From NCBI GenBank assembly GCA_945952465.1, contig CAMFIB010000007.1:51653-115652 (forward strand): a stretch of 64,000 bases of DNA. The letters are read 5' to 3'. How positions within the stretch are numbered: position 1 is the stretch's first letter; every line of letters starts with the position of its first letter. A program made the position numbers and the translations under genes. Under the pieces are notes generated by a model that saw only the letters and a list, made by a program, of their open reading frames with translations, was not told the DNA's origin and did no database searches. Source of the stretch: an uncultured Pseudomonadota bacterium (GTDB lineage: Bacteria > Pseudomonadota > Gammaproteobacteria > Burkholderiales > Burkholderiaceae_C). Below are positions 7,071 through 15,309 of the stretch, piece by piece.

Positions 7071-9238
7071 CATTGGGGTGGCGGGTTGCGGCGCCGGTCG
7101 TCGTCGTTGCCGCCGCGCGGGCCCTTGGGGCCGTTGCGATCGTTCTGCCCCGAATAGCCCTGGCGGATCTGCCGCGCCTGCTCAGCCTGTTGCTGTTGCT
7201 GCTGGGCCTGCTGTTGCGCCTGTTGTTGCTGCTGCTGGCGCTGCATCTGTTGCTGCTGCATTTGCTGCTGGTGCTGGGCCTGCTGCTCCCGCGCCTGTTG
7301 CATGCGCTGCTCGTGCTCCTGTTGGCGTTGCTGTTGCGCCTGCTGCATCTGCTGCTGGTGCTGTTGGGCCTGCTGGTCGCGTTGCTGCTGCATGCGCTGG
7401 TCGGCTTCGCGGCGGCGCTGTTCCTGCTGCTGTTGTTGCTGTTGGGCTTGCTGTTGCTGCACCTGCTGCGCCTGTTCACGCTGCTGGCGCTGCTGGTCGA
7501 ACTCGCGGCGGCGTTGCTCCTGCATCTGCTGCTGTTGCTGTTGCTGTTGTTGCTGCTGCTGCTGCGCGTCCTGCTGGCCGTTGCCGATGAATCGCCGGCC
7601 GGGCTGCTGGCCCTGCGGCGGCTGGCCTGGCTGCGCGGCGCGGCCGGGTTCCTGCGCCGGCACGCTGATCACGCCGCCGGCCTGCGCGCCAGCCTGCACA
7701 GCGGCCGGGCCGCGCGGGCCATTGCCGCCGTTGAACTGGGCGCCGGCACCGAAGTTGCCGCCCCGGAACGGCGGGCGTTCGGCGGCGGCGCGCTGCACCA
7801 GCGCGTCGCGCTGCGTCACGGTGGCCGGCGGGGTCTGGCCGGGCGGGCGGTTGTTGTCGCGCCCGCCGAACCAGCCGCGGTTGCCGCCAACGTCGCGTTG
7901 CGGCGCGACGTTGGGCGCTACCACCACCTGGTTGCGGCGCAGGTCGTCGTCGCGGAAACGGTGCCAGTCGTTGCGGATGGGCCGGCCCTGCTGGAACTGC
8001 TCGGCGCGCACGGCGGTCACCGCATGCGGTGAATGCTGGAAGCGGTAGCCGTCGTAGCCCCGGTCGGGGCGCGGGTAGTTGTTGACGGCGAAGTAATTGA
8101 CGCGGCTCACGTAACGCGGGCTGGCGCGGTAGTAGGGCTGCCAGGCTTCACCGGGGCCGAGCGGGAACCAGCCCACGCTGGGTTGGCCGCCGATGGAAAA
8201 GCTGAGGCTGGCGCCGCCACCGCCGATGAAGCCGACCAGCGCCGGTGCGTAGACCGCGCGGCGGGCCACCGGGCCGGGCACCCAGCCCCAGCGGTTGCCC
8301 ACGTAGGCCCAGCGGCCGTAGTGGAAGGGCGCGAAGCCCCACGGCGCGTCGTCGATCCAGGTCCAGCCCCAGGGGTCGATGAACTCCCAGTGGCCGGCGC
8401 GGTAGGGCGCCCAGTCGGCGGCCACGGCGCGCGGGTACCAGACGTTGCCGTAGCTGGCGTCGCTGGCCCAGTCGCCGTACTGGTCGAGCTGCTGGTAGCC
8501 GATGACCTCGCGCGAGACGTAGCGGGCGGTGATGGACTGCTCTTCGGCCTGGTCGCGGGCGGCGACCCAGGCGTCGAAGGCGTCGCGCGGCGGCACGTTC
8601 TGCACCGCGAGCTGGGTGAGGTTGGTGTTGCCGAAGGTGACCTGCAGGCCGTTGTTCAGCGTGTAGTACACGCCGCCCTGGCCATAGGCCGCGCCGCTGC
8701 CCGACAGCACCGCCACCCGCGTGGCGTTGCGCGCGGGATCGACGTCGATGCGGTATTCGCCCGGCTGGGCCGCGACGAAGGCGAGGTTGGGCGTGTCGAT
8801 CTGCAGGCGCTGGCCGTCGGCCAGCGAGCGCACCCGCAGGCTGACCGTGCCCTGGGTGAGCTGGAGCTGGGTGCTGTCGTCGTCCACCGTGATGAGGTTG
8901 AGCGAGGTTTCGCTGCCGAGCCGCGCGGCGGTGGAGCCGACGTGGATTTCGGCGCGCGAGCGCTCGGCCGTCCAGAGGCGGTCGCCGGCGGTGAGCGGCC
9001 GGTTCAGCGCGGCGCTGCTCCAGTCGTCTTCGCGGCCGGTGGAGTAGCTCATGCTGCCTTCCACCAGGTCAACACGGGCCACGCGGCCCGGCGGGTCGAT
9101 GCCGCCGGCCTCGTCGATCGGGGGCGGCTGCTGGGCGATGGCCGCCACCGCGGCAACGGCGGCGCAGGCCGCCAGCAGCCAGCGGGCGAACGGCGAGACG
9201 GCGGAAGAACGGGGGCGCGGGGTGAACAGGGTGGTCAT
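7070..9238 (-). CDS. FecR-domain/DUF6600-type exported protein with long Gln-rich tail
   Basis: This 722-residue protein starts at MTTLFTPRPRS and has a hydrophobic signal segment (WLLAACAAVAAVAAIAQ). Residues about 55-180 resemble a FecR periplasmic domain (DDWSSAALNRPLTAGDRLW, IHVGSTAARLGSETSLNL). The middle part contains repeated Trp/Gly-rich units (YGDWASDASYGNVWYP, GHWEFIDPWGWTWIDDAPW, GRWAYVGNRWGWVPGP) typical of DUF6600. The final quarter is dominated by glutamine with Arg/Glu/Met, including a run of 13 Gln. No sigma factor or TonB receptor lies beside it, so it is probably not a classical FecR. The start was chosen because the upstream extension lacks a signal peptide. Exact function unknown. 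Confidence 0.85.
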   Translation of the reverse strand: MTTLFTPRPRSSAVSPFARWLLAACAAVAAVAAIAQQPPPIDEAGGIDPPGRVARVDLVEGSMSYSTGREDDWSSAALNRPLTAGDRLWTAERSRAEIHVGSTAARLGSETSLNLITVDDDSTQLQLTQGTVSLRVRSLADGQRLQIDTPNLAFVAAQPGEYRIDVDPARNATRVAVLSGSGAAYGQGGVYYTLNNGLQVTFGNTNLTQLAVQNVPPRDAFDAWVAARDQAEEQSITARYVSREVIGYQQLDQYGDWASDASYGNVWYPRAVAADWAPYRAGHWEFIDPWGWTWIDDAPWGFAPFHYGRWAYVGNRWGWVPGPVARRAVYAPALVGFIGGGGASLSFSIGGQPSVGWFPLGPGEAWQPYYRASPRYVSRVNYFAVNNYPRPDRGYDGYRFQHSPHAVTAVRAEQFQQGRPIRNDWHRFRDDDLRRNQVVVAPNVAPQRDVGGNRGWFGGRDNNRPPGQTPPATVTQRDALVQRAAAERPPFRGGNFGAGAQFNGGNGPRGPAAVQAGAQAGGVISVPAQEPGRAAQPGQPPQGQQPGRRFIGNGQQDAQQQQQQQQQQQQQMQEQRRREFDQQRQQREQAQQVQQQQAQQQQQQQEQRRREADQRMQQQRDQQAQQHQQQMQQAQQQRQQEHEQRMQQAREQQAQHQQQMQQQQMQRQQQQQQAQQQAQQQQQQAEQARQIRQGYSGQNDRNGPKGPRGGNDDDRRRNPPPQ
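7176..7590 (-). repeat. CAG/CAA-rich tract encoding a polyglutamine tail
   Basis: About 400 bp of nearly continuous CAG and CAA codons on the minus strand (CTG/TTG on plus) encode the low-complexity tail of the FecR-domain protein. The longest pure run is 13 Gln. Codons are mixed, so the Gln run is kept at protein level rather than being a simple triplet expansion. Confidence 0.9.
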
Positions 9239-9364
9239 GGCAAGGCTCGATGCGGCAGGTGCGCGGGAATTGAAAACATCATGCCCCCAGAACGCGCGAG
9301 CGGTGCGAAAGTACACGAAGCCCGGGTAAATCCGGGCGGCGCTGTGCAACGGGTTGTAAGGAAA

Positions 9365-9418
9365 TGCTCCTGAAATAAGAGCTGAATCGCTATATTTGGC
9401 GCTGACCCAGGCCCGACA
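9365..9418 (-). repeat. Dispersed 3'-end repeat, copy C (partly coding)
   Basis: It contains TGCTCCTGAA, AGCTGAA and GGCGCTGAC in the same order as copy D. GCTC and GAGC can pair. It supplies the last codons and stop of the minus-strand LysR gene. Confidence 0.6.
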
Positions 9419-10307
9419 AGGCTGGTAATTCGCCCAATTCCGCGCGAATCCAGTCGATGAAGCGCCGGGTGCGGGCCGGCACCAGCCGCGCGTGCGGGTA
9501 GACCACGTGCACCGGCCGTGGCGGCGGCTCGAAGGTTTCCAGCAGCACCTGCAGCCGGCCCTGCGTCAGTGCCGGCGCCACCTGGTACGCCAGGAAGCGG
9601 CCCACGCCGAGGCCGGCCACGCAGGCATCGACCGCCGGCGCCGCCTGGTTGAACGACAACGGCCCGCCCACCTCCACCGTGAGCGGCCGGCCGCCGTCGC
9701 GGAACTGCCAGCCCGGCGGGCCGCCGAGGTCGAAGCGGATGCAGTCCACGCCGGCCAGGTCGCGCGGGTGGGCGGGCGTGCCGTGCCGCGCCAGAAAGCC
9801 GGGGCTGGCCACCGCCACCCGGCGCAGCTCGCCCAGCGGCAGCGCCACCAGGGACGAGTCGTCGAGCGGGCCGATGCGGATGCCCACGTCGATGCCTTCT
9901 TCCAGCAGGTTCACCACCCGGTCGTACAGCTTCAGGTTGCAGCGCATGCGCGGGTGGCGCTGCACGAAGCGGGTGACGGCCGGCGCCACGTGCATCTGGC
10001 CGAACAGCACCGGCGCGGTGATGGTCAGCGGGCCGGCGGGTTCGTCGGCCTCGCTGCGCAGCGCGGCCTCGGCGTCGGCCACGGCGGCCAGCACATGGTG
10101 GCAGTGCGCCAGGTAGCGCTTGCCCTCTTCGGTCAGCGCGAGGCGGCGGGTGGTGCGGTTCATGAGCCGCACGCCGAGGTGGGCCTCCAGCGCGGCCAGG
10201 CTGCGCACCGTGGCCGGCAGCGAGGCGCCCTGCGCGTGGGCGGCGGCGGTCAGGCTGCCGCGCTCGGCGATCTCCACGAAGCTGGCCATCGCCTTGAGTC
10301 GGTCCAT
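9390..10307 (-). CDS. LysR-family transcriptional regulator
   Basis: This 305-residue protein has an N-terminal winged helix-turn-helix (MDRLKAMASFVEIAERGSLTAAA, then LGVRLMNRTTRRLALTEEG) and a LysR substrate-binding domain (PLTITAPVLFGQMHVAP, DVGIRIGPLDDSSLVALPLG). It belongs to the subgroup whose members often regulate an adjacent divergent gene. Here a glutathione S-transferase gene starts 113 bp away in the opposite direction, so regulation of that gene is likely but inferred. The final residues (LGQRQI) are encoded within dispersed repeat copy C. Confidence 0.93.
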   Translation of the reverse strand: MDRLKAMASFVEIAERGSLTAAAHAQGASLPATVRSLAALEAHLGVRLMNRTTRRLALTEEGKRYLAHCHHVLAAVADAEAALRSEADEPAGPLTITAPVLFGQMHVAPAVTRFVQRHPRMRCNLKLYDRVVNLLEEGIDVGIRIGPLDDSSLVALPLGELRRVAVASPGFLARHGTPAHPRDLAGVDCIRFDLGGPPGWQFRDGGRPLTVEVGGPLSFNQAAPAVDACVAGLGVGRFLAYQVAPALTQGRLQVLLETFEPPPRPVHVVYPHARLVPARTRRFIDWIRAELGELPALSGLGQRQI

Positions 10308-10420
10308 GCGGCCATATTAGACCGATTAATGAAAGAGTGAAGTGCAGATGCAGGCATTTATTGAAATGAACGGAGCAAACAGAATCGGGCCCATCACCCA
10401 TCCAACCGCAGGAGACCTCC

Positions 10421-11068
10421 GTGACCTCATCCACCCGCCGCCCCGCCCAGCCCATCCGCCTGCACGGCCTCAAGCTGTCGGGCCACAGCCACCGCGCCGA
10501 GCTGTTTCTCTCGCTGCTCGGCCTGCCGCACGACTTCGTGGACGTCGATTTCATGGGCGGCCAGCACAAGTCGCCGCCGTTTCTGGCCATGAACCCCTTT
10601 GGCCAGGTGCCGGTGATCGAAGACGGCGACCTCGTGCTGCCCGATTCCGCCGCCATCCTGGTCTACCTTGCTAGGCAGTACGGCGAGCCGCACTGGCTGC
10701 CGGCCGACGCGCGCGGCGCCGCAGAAGTGCAGCGCTGGCTGTCGGTCGCGGCCGGCCAGCTCGCCTTCGGCCCCGCCGCCGCCCGGCTGATCACGCTGTT
10801 CGGCGCCACGCTGAACCCGCAGGAAGTGATCGGCCGCGCGCATGGCCTGCTCAAGGTGATGGAACAAACGCTGGGCCGGCACGACTGGCTGATCGACGGC
10901 GCGCAGCCCACCATTGCCGACGTGGCGCTGTACAGCTACACCCTCACCGCGCCGGAGGGCAACGTCTCGCTGGCCGACTACCCCAACGTGCGCGCCTGGC
11001 TGGCGCGGGTCGAGGCACTGCCCGGCTTCGTTGCCATGCCGCGCAGCGCGGTGGGCCTGGCCGCATGA
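10421..11068 (+). CDS. Glutathione S-transferase family protein
   Basis: This 215-residue cytosolic enzyme has an N-terminal thioredoxin-like domain (IRLHGLKLSGHSHRAELFL, FGQVPVIEDGDLVLPDSAAIL with the conserved cis-Pro and the Glu/Asp-Ser glutathione contacts) and a C-terminal helical domain (TIADVALYSYT with the GST N-capping motif). It would conjugate or reduce electrophiles using glutathione. The GTG start has an AGGAGA site about 5 bases upstream. Its stop overlaps the start of the next gene by four bases (ATGA), so the two are co-transcribed and probably under the divergent LysR gene. Confidence 0.93.
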   Translation: MTSSTRRPAQPIRLHGLKLSGHSHRAELFLSLLGLPHDFVDVDFMGGQHKSPPFLAMNPFGQVPVIEDGDLVLPDSAAILVYLARQYGEPHWLPADARGAAEVQRWLSVAAGQLAFGPAAARLITLFGATLNPQEVIGRAHGLLKVMEQTLGRHDWLIDGAQPTIADVALYSYTLTAPEGNVSLADYPNVRAWLARVEALPGFVAMPRSAVGLAA

Positions 11069-12015
11069 TGGCCGACGCCCTCGTCGGCCTGCCGGACGCC
11101 GGCTGTTTCCACGAGGGCGAGCGCGCGCTGCAAGCGGCGGCTGGCGCGCAGGCGTCGGCCGCCATGATGGGCGGGCGCATGGTGCGGCCGCTGCTGGCCG
11201 AGCCGCAGCGCGCGTTCTTCGCGCAACTGCCCTTCGTGGTGCTGGCGCAGGTCGATGCGGTGGGCCAGCCGGTGGCCCGGCTGATGGGCGGCGCGCCCGG
11301 CTTCGCGGCCTCGCCAGACCCGTCGCTGCTGCGCATCGCCACCGGCGACGGCGACAGCGACGGCCTGCCGCCCGGCACGGCGGTGGGCCTGCTCGGGCTG
11401 GAGCCGCACACGCGGCGGCGCAACCGCGTGAACGGCACGGTGGCGCGGTACGGCGCAGGCAGCATCGACGTGCGCGTCGGCCAGAGCTTTGGCAACTGCC
11501 CGCGCCACATCGTGCCGCGGCGGGCGGTGTTCGACGCCGGTGCTGCGGCGCCCCCGATGGCCGCGCCCTTGGGTCGCGCTGCCAGCGCCACGCTTGACGC
11601 CGCCGCGCTGGCGCTGGTCGCGCGGGCCGACACGCTGTTCATCGCCACCGCCCACCCGGCTGCGGCGGCCGGCGGCTTTCAACTGCCGCCCGAGCACGGC
11701 GTGGACGTGTCGCACCGCGGCGGGCCGGCCGGATTCGTGGCCGCCTCCACCGGCGACGACGGCTGCCAGTGGCTGACGCTGCCCGACTACGACGGCAACC
11801 GCTTCTTCAACACCTGGGGCAACCTGGCGCTCAACCCGCGCGCCGGCCTGCTGTTCGTCGATTTCGACAGCGGCATGCAACTGCAGGTCGCGGTCGAGGC
11901 CCGACTGGTCTGGCCGACCGGCGAGGGCGAGGGGCGCCAACTGCGCGCCCGCGTGTTGCAGGCCGTATGGGAGCCGGGCCCGCCCGGGCTGCGCTGGGAG
12001 CGCCCCGCCCCCTGA
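11065..12015 (+). CDS. Pyridoxamine 5'-phosphate oxidase-like flavin-binding protein
   Basis: This 316-residue protein has two pyridoxamine-phosphate-oxidase-like split barrels (around FFAQLPFVVLAQVDAVGQPVA near residue 52 and TLFIATAHPA near 190). The second continues with LPDYDGNRFFNTWGNLALNP, a stretch typical of PNPOx-family proteins that bind FMN or F420. Family members fused or paired with GST genes are common in Burkholderiales and are thought to detoxify electrophiles, but the substrate is unknown. It is translationally coupled to the GST gene by a four-base overlap. Confidence 0.85.
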   Translation: MMADALVGLPDAGCFHEGERALQAAAGAQASAAMMGGRMVRPLLAEPQRAFFAQLPFVVLAQVDAVGQPVARLMGGAPGFAASPDPSLLRIATGDGDSDGLPPGTAVGLLGLEPHTRRRNRVNGTVARYGAGSIDVRVGQSFGNCPRHIVPRRAVFDAGAAAPPMAAPLGRAASATLDAAALALVARADTLFIATAHPAAAAGGFQLPPEHGVDVSHRGGPAGFVAASTGDDGCQWLTLPDYDGNRFFNTWGNLALNPRAGLLFVDFDSGMQLQVAVEARLVWPTGEGEGRQLRARVLQAVWEPGPPGLRWERPAP

Positions 12016-12068
12016 AAAGCGCGGCGTTTTCACGCGGCGGCAACATGACAGCGGGATGATGGCGGCCG

Positions 12069-13334
12069 ATGTGCCGATCGCCCGCTGTTCCCTTGCCGCC
12101 CGGCTTCGGCACCCTGATGGCGGCGCAGTTCTGCTCGGCGCTGGCCGACAACGCGCTGCTCATCGTCTCCATCGCGCTGCTGCACCAGCAGGGTCTGCCG
12201 GTCTGGTGGGCGCCGCTGCTCAAGCTGTCGTTCACCGTGGCCTACGTGGTGCTGGCGCCCTTCGTCGGCCCCATCGCCGACGCCTGGCCCAAGGCGCGTG
12301 TGATGGCCTGGATGAACGGGCTGAAGATGGCCGGCACGCTGTTGCTGCTGTTCGGCGCCAACCCGCTGCTGGCCTTCGGCGTCATCGGCATCGGCGCGTC
12401 GGTCTATGCGCCGGCCAAGTACGGGCTGGTGACGGAACTCGTCGGCCCCGAGGGGCTGGTGAAAGCCAACGGCTGGATCGAGGTGTCGGTGGTCTGCGCG
12501 GCGCTGCTCGGCACGCTGTTGGGCGGCTTTCTGCTGAGCGATCTTTTCCAGGCCGCGATGCCCCCCGACTGGGCCGGCACCGACGCCGGCATCGCCACGC
12601 TGCTGGCGGTGTACGCGCTGGCCGCCGCGCTCAACATCGGTGTGCCGGACAGCGGCGTGCGCTACCCGCGCGGCGGCCTCTCGCCGGCGGTGCTCATCGC
12701 CGACTTCATGGCCGCCAACCGCCTGTTGTGGCGCGACCGGCTGGGCGGGCTGTCGCTGGCGGTGACCACGCTGTTCTGGGGCGTGGGCGCGATGATGCAG
12801 TTCGCCGTGCTGCGCTGGGCCGACGTGGCGCTCGGCCTCGGGTTGTCGCAGGCGTCGTACCTGCAGGCGGTGGTGGCGGTGGGCGTGATTTCCGGCGCGG
12901 CGGTGGCCGGCCGCCAGGTGGCGCTGGGCCAGGCGCTGCGCGTGCTGCCGGCCGGGATTGCGCTGGGCCTGCTGCTGCCGGCGATCGCCATGACGACGGA
13001 GATGCTCGCGGCGGTGCCGCTGCTGGTGCTGATCGGCGCGGTCGGCGGCCTGCTGGTGGTGCCCATGAACGCGCTGCTGCAGCACCGCGGCCATGTGCTG
13101 CTCACCGCCGGCCGCTCCATCGCGGTGCAGAACTTCAACGAGAACCTGAGCGTGCTGCTGACGCTGGCCGCCTATGCGGGGCTGCTCGCGCTGGAACTGT
13201 CCATCGTCAGCGTGATGTGGCTGGCCGGGCTGGCCATTGCCGGGTTCGTGGCGGGCGTGATGTGGCGGGCACGGCGCGGCGGGCGCCGCGCGGCCTCACC
13301 AGCCGCCGATGCGGCCGGGCACCAGCGTCGGTGA
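12069..13334 (+). CDS. lplT: Lysophospholipid transporter LplT
   Basis: This 421-residue inner-membrane major-facilitator protein has about 12 hydrophobic segments. The N-terminal FGTLMAAQFCSALADNALL and the YAPAKYGLVTELV block match LplT, which flips lysophospholipids inward for re-acylation. In enterobacteria lplT is followed by the acyltransferase gene aas; no aas is present here and the partner must lie elsewhere. The C-terminus is Arg/Ala-rich and its coding region overlaps the 3' end of the convergent glycosyltransferase gene by 39 bp. Confidence 0.9.
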   Translation: MCRSPAVPLPPGFGTLMAAQFCSALADNALLIVSIALLHQQGLPVWWAPLLKLSFTVAYVVLAPFVGPIADAWPKARVMAWMNGLKMAGTLLLLFGANPLLAFGVIGIGASVYAPAKYGLVTELVGPEGLVKANGWIEVSVVCAALLGTLLGGFLLSDLFQAAMPPDWAGTDAGIATLLAVYALAAALNIGVPDSGVRYPRGGLSPAVLIADFMAANRLLWRDRLGGLSLAVTTLFWGVGAMMQFAVLRWADVALGLGLSQASYLQAVVAVGVISGAAVAGRQVALGQALRVLPAGIALGLLLPAIAMTTEMLAAVPLLVLIGAVGGLLVVPMNALLQHRGHVLLTAGRSIAVQNFNENLSVLLTLAAYAGLLALELSIVSVMWLAGLAIAGFVAGVMWRARRGGRRAASPAADAAGHQRR

Positions 13335-14528
13335 CGGCGCGGCGCCCTGGCCGCGCATGGCCGACAGCATGGCCTGCTCGATCTGCGCGACGATCTGCTC
13401 CCACTGCAGGCCCTGCGCCGTGTAGCGGGCGGCACGGCCCATCTCGCGCAGTTCGTCCGCGCCGCTGACGGCGGCCGCTGCTCGGGCCACGAAGGCGTCG
13501 TCCTGGCCGAAAGGCACCAGCAGGCCGTTCTGGCCGTCGCGCAGGTATTCGGCGGCGGCCGCGTAGTCGTAGGCCAGCACCGGCAGGCCGCTGGCCATGG
13601 CCTCGGTGGTCACGTTGCCGAAGGTCTCGGTGGTGCTGGGGAACAGAAAGAAATCGGCCGACGCGTAGTGCGTGGCCAGCGGCTCGCCGGTCACCATGCC
13701 GGCGAAACGCGCGTCGGGGCAGCGGGCCTCGGTCTCGCGCCGCGCCGGGCCGTCGCCCACGAACACCAGCAGGCTGTCGGGCCGCTGCCGGCGGATCGCC
13801 TCGAAGGCGCGCACCACGGTGGCGAGGTTTTTTTCCGCCGCGAGGCGGCCCACATGCAGCACCACCAGCGTGTCGGGGCCGGCGCCCCATTCGGCCCGCA
13901 AGGCTTCGGAGCGGCGGGCAGGGTCGAACAGCCGGGTGTCCACGCCGCGCGCCACCACCTTGAGGTTCAGGAAACCGCAGGCCAGCAGGCTCTGCTTCAG
14001 CGCCTCGGTCGGCACGAAGGTGCACAGCGTCTGGTTGTGCAGCTTGCGCAGGTACGAAAAGATCGGCCGGCGCAGCCAGCCCACGCCGTAGTGCCGCATG
14101 TAGGTGTGGAAGTTGGTGCGGAAGTCCGACGTGACCGGCAGCTTGAGCCGCCGCGCCGCCTGCAGCGCCGACCAGCCCAGCGGCCCTTCGGTGACGATGT
14201 GCACCAGGTCGGGCCGCTGGCGCGACCACAGCTCCACCAGCGCCTTCTTCGACGGCAGGCCCATCGTCAGGTGCGGGTAGCGCGGAATGGGCAGGCCGCG
14301 CAGCAGCACCTCGTGGAAGCCGGGGTCGGCGTCGTCGGGAGAGGCCTGCGGCGTGGCGCGGTCGCGGCGCGGCCGGATCAATTGGATGCTGTGGTTGCGC
14401 GCGCGCAGCCCTTCGACCACGCGGGCGATGGTCATGGCCACGCCGTTGACGTCGGGCGTGTAGGTTTCGGTGACGACGGCCAGCCGCAGAGAGGGCTGCA
14501 CCGGGTGCCGGATTTCGACTTCGAGCAT
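13296..14528 (-). CDS. Glycosyltransferase family 4 (alpha-mannosyltransferase-like)
   Basis: This 410-residue GT-B enzyme has an N-terminal acceptor domain (RLAVVTETYTPDVNGVAMTI, a hallmark of GDP-mannose-dependent MgtA/PimB-like enzymes) and a C-terminal donor domain (VVLHVGRLAAEKNLATVV, then FLFPSTTETFGNVTTEAMASG with the E-x7-E motif). It would glycosylate a membrane lipid, possibly diacylglycerol. The start at MLEVEIRHP is preferred; the longer frame upstream has no family similarity. The neighbouring lipid genes support a glycolipid role, which remains inference. Confidence 0.9.
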   Translation of the reverse strand: MLEVEIRHPVQPSLRLAVVTETYTPDVNGVAMTIARVVEGLRARNHSIQLIRPRRDRATPQASPDDADPGFHEVLLRGLPIPRYPHLTMGLPSKKALVELWSRQRPDLVHIVTEGPLGWSALQAARRLKLPVTSDFRTNFHTYMRHYGVGWLRRPIFSYLRKLHNQTLCTFVPTEALKQSLLACGFLNLKVVARGVDTRLFDPARRSEALRAEWGAGPDTLVVLHVGRLAAEKNLATVVRAFEAIRRQRPDSLLVFVGDGPARRETEARCPDARFAGMVTGEPLATHYASADFFLFPSTTETFGNVTTEAMASGLPVLAYDYAAAAEYLRDGQNGLLVPFGQDDAFVARAAAAVSGADELREMGRAARYTAQGLQWEQIVAQIEQAMLSAMRGQGAAPSPTLVPGRIGGW

Positions 14529-14700
14529 CGTGCGCTCCGGATGGAATTTGAGCCGATGCTGCCGCTGCCTTGTGGCGGCCGTGTGTCGGTTCGGTGGCGG
14601 AGCCGCGTCAGCGCCGGCGTCACCGTGCTGACACATGACAACGGCAGCATCGCGGCGAGCGGATGGGCCCATCCGCGACCCCCTTTCCTCAGGAGACCGC

Positions 14701-15309
14701 ATGAACGCGTTCACGCAGGCGCTGCACACGCAACGCTGGGACGACCACCGCTATTACCACCACAGCACGATCAACCAGAGCCTGCATCTGCTCAGCGCCT
14801 GCAGCTTCGTGATGGCCTACCTGCTGCTGCTGGTGGACCCGGCCGCCGCCGGCCTGCTGGCCTGGCTGGTCGGCATGACCAGCCGCCAGGCCGGCCATTT
14901 CTTCTTCGAGCCCAAGGGCTACGACGAGGTGAACCAGGCCACCCACGAGCACAAGGAAGAGATCAAGGTCGGCTACAACCTGCGCCGCAAGGTGGTGCTG
15001 ATGGCGCTGTGGGCCGTGTCACCGGCCGTGCTGCTGCTGGAGCCCAGCCTGTTCGGCCTCATCGAGCCGGCCGACTCCGCGCTGATGTTCGTGCGCCAGA
15101 TCGGCCAGGGCTGGCTGCTGCTGGGCCTGGGCGGTCTGGTGTTCCGCATGGTCCACCTGTTCTTCCTGTACGACGCGATGACCGGCGTGGTGTGGGCCAC
15201 CAAGATCGTGACCGACCCCTTTCACGACATCAAGCTGTACCACCGCGCGCCGCTGCTGCTGCTGCAGGGGCATCTGCTCGACCCGGCGTCGGCGCGGCAC
15301 CGCCGCTGA
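14701..15309 (+). CDS. Mpo1-like (DUF962-type) polytopic membrane protein
   Basis: This 202-residue protein has about four hydrophobic segments and several conserved-looking His residues: YYHHSTINQSLH near residue 20, then RQAGHFFFEPKGYDE and THEHKEEIK. The H-x-NxxxH start and GHxFFE block resemble the Mpo1/DUF962 family, whose yeast member is an iron-dependent dioxygenase that shortens 2-hydroxy fatty acids. Assignment to that family is by pattern only. An AGGAGA site sits upstream of the ATG. Its last 80 bp overlap the 3' end of the convergent aminotransferase gene. Confidence 0.6.
   Translation: MNAFTQALHTQRWDDHRYYHHSTINQSLHLLSACSFVMAYLLLLVDPAAAGLLAWLVGMTSRQAGHFFFEPKGYDEVNQATHEHKEEIKVGYNLRRKVVLMALWAVSPAVLLLEPSLFGLIEPADSALMFVRQIGQGWLLLGLGGLVFRMVHLFFLYDAMTGVVWATKIVTDPFHDIKLYHRAPLLLLQGHLLDPASARHRR

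Noticed and set aside
7073..8048. Leu-rich and Cys-rich plus-strand frames
   Set aside because: They are the complements of the CAG/CAA tract. The minus-strand FecR-domain gene has a signal peptide and domains, the plus frames nothing but low complexity.
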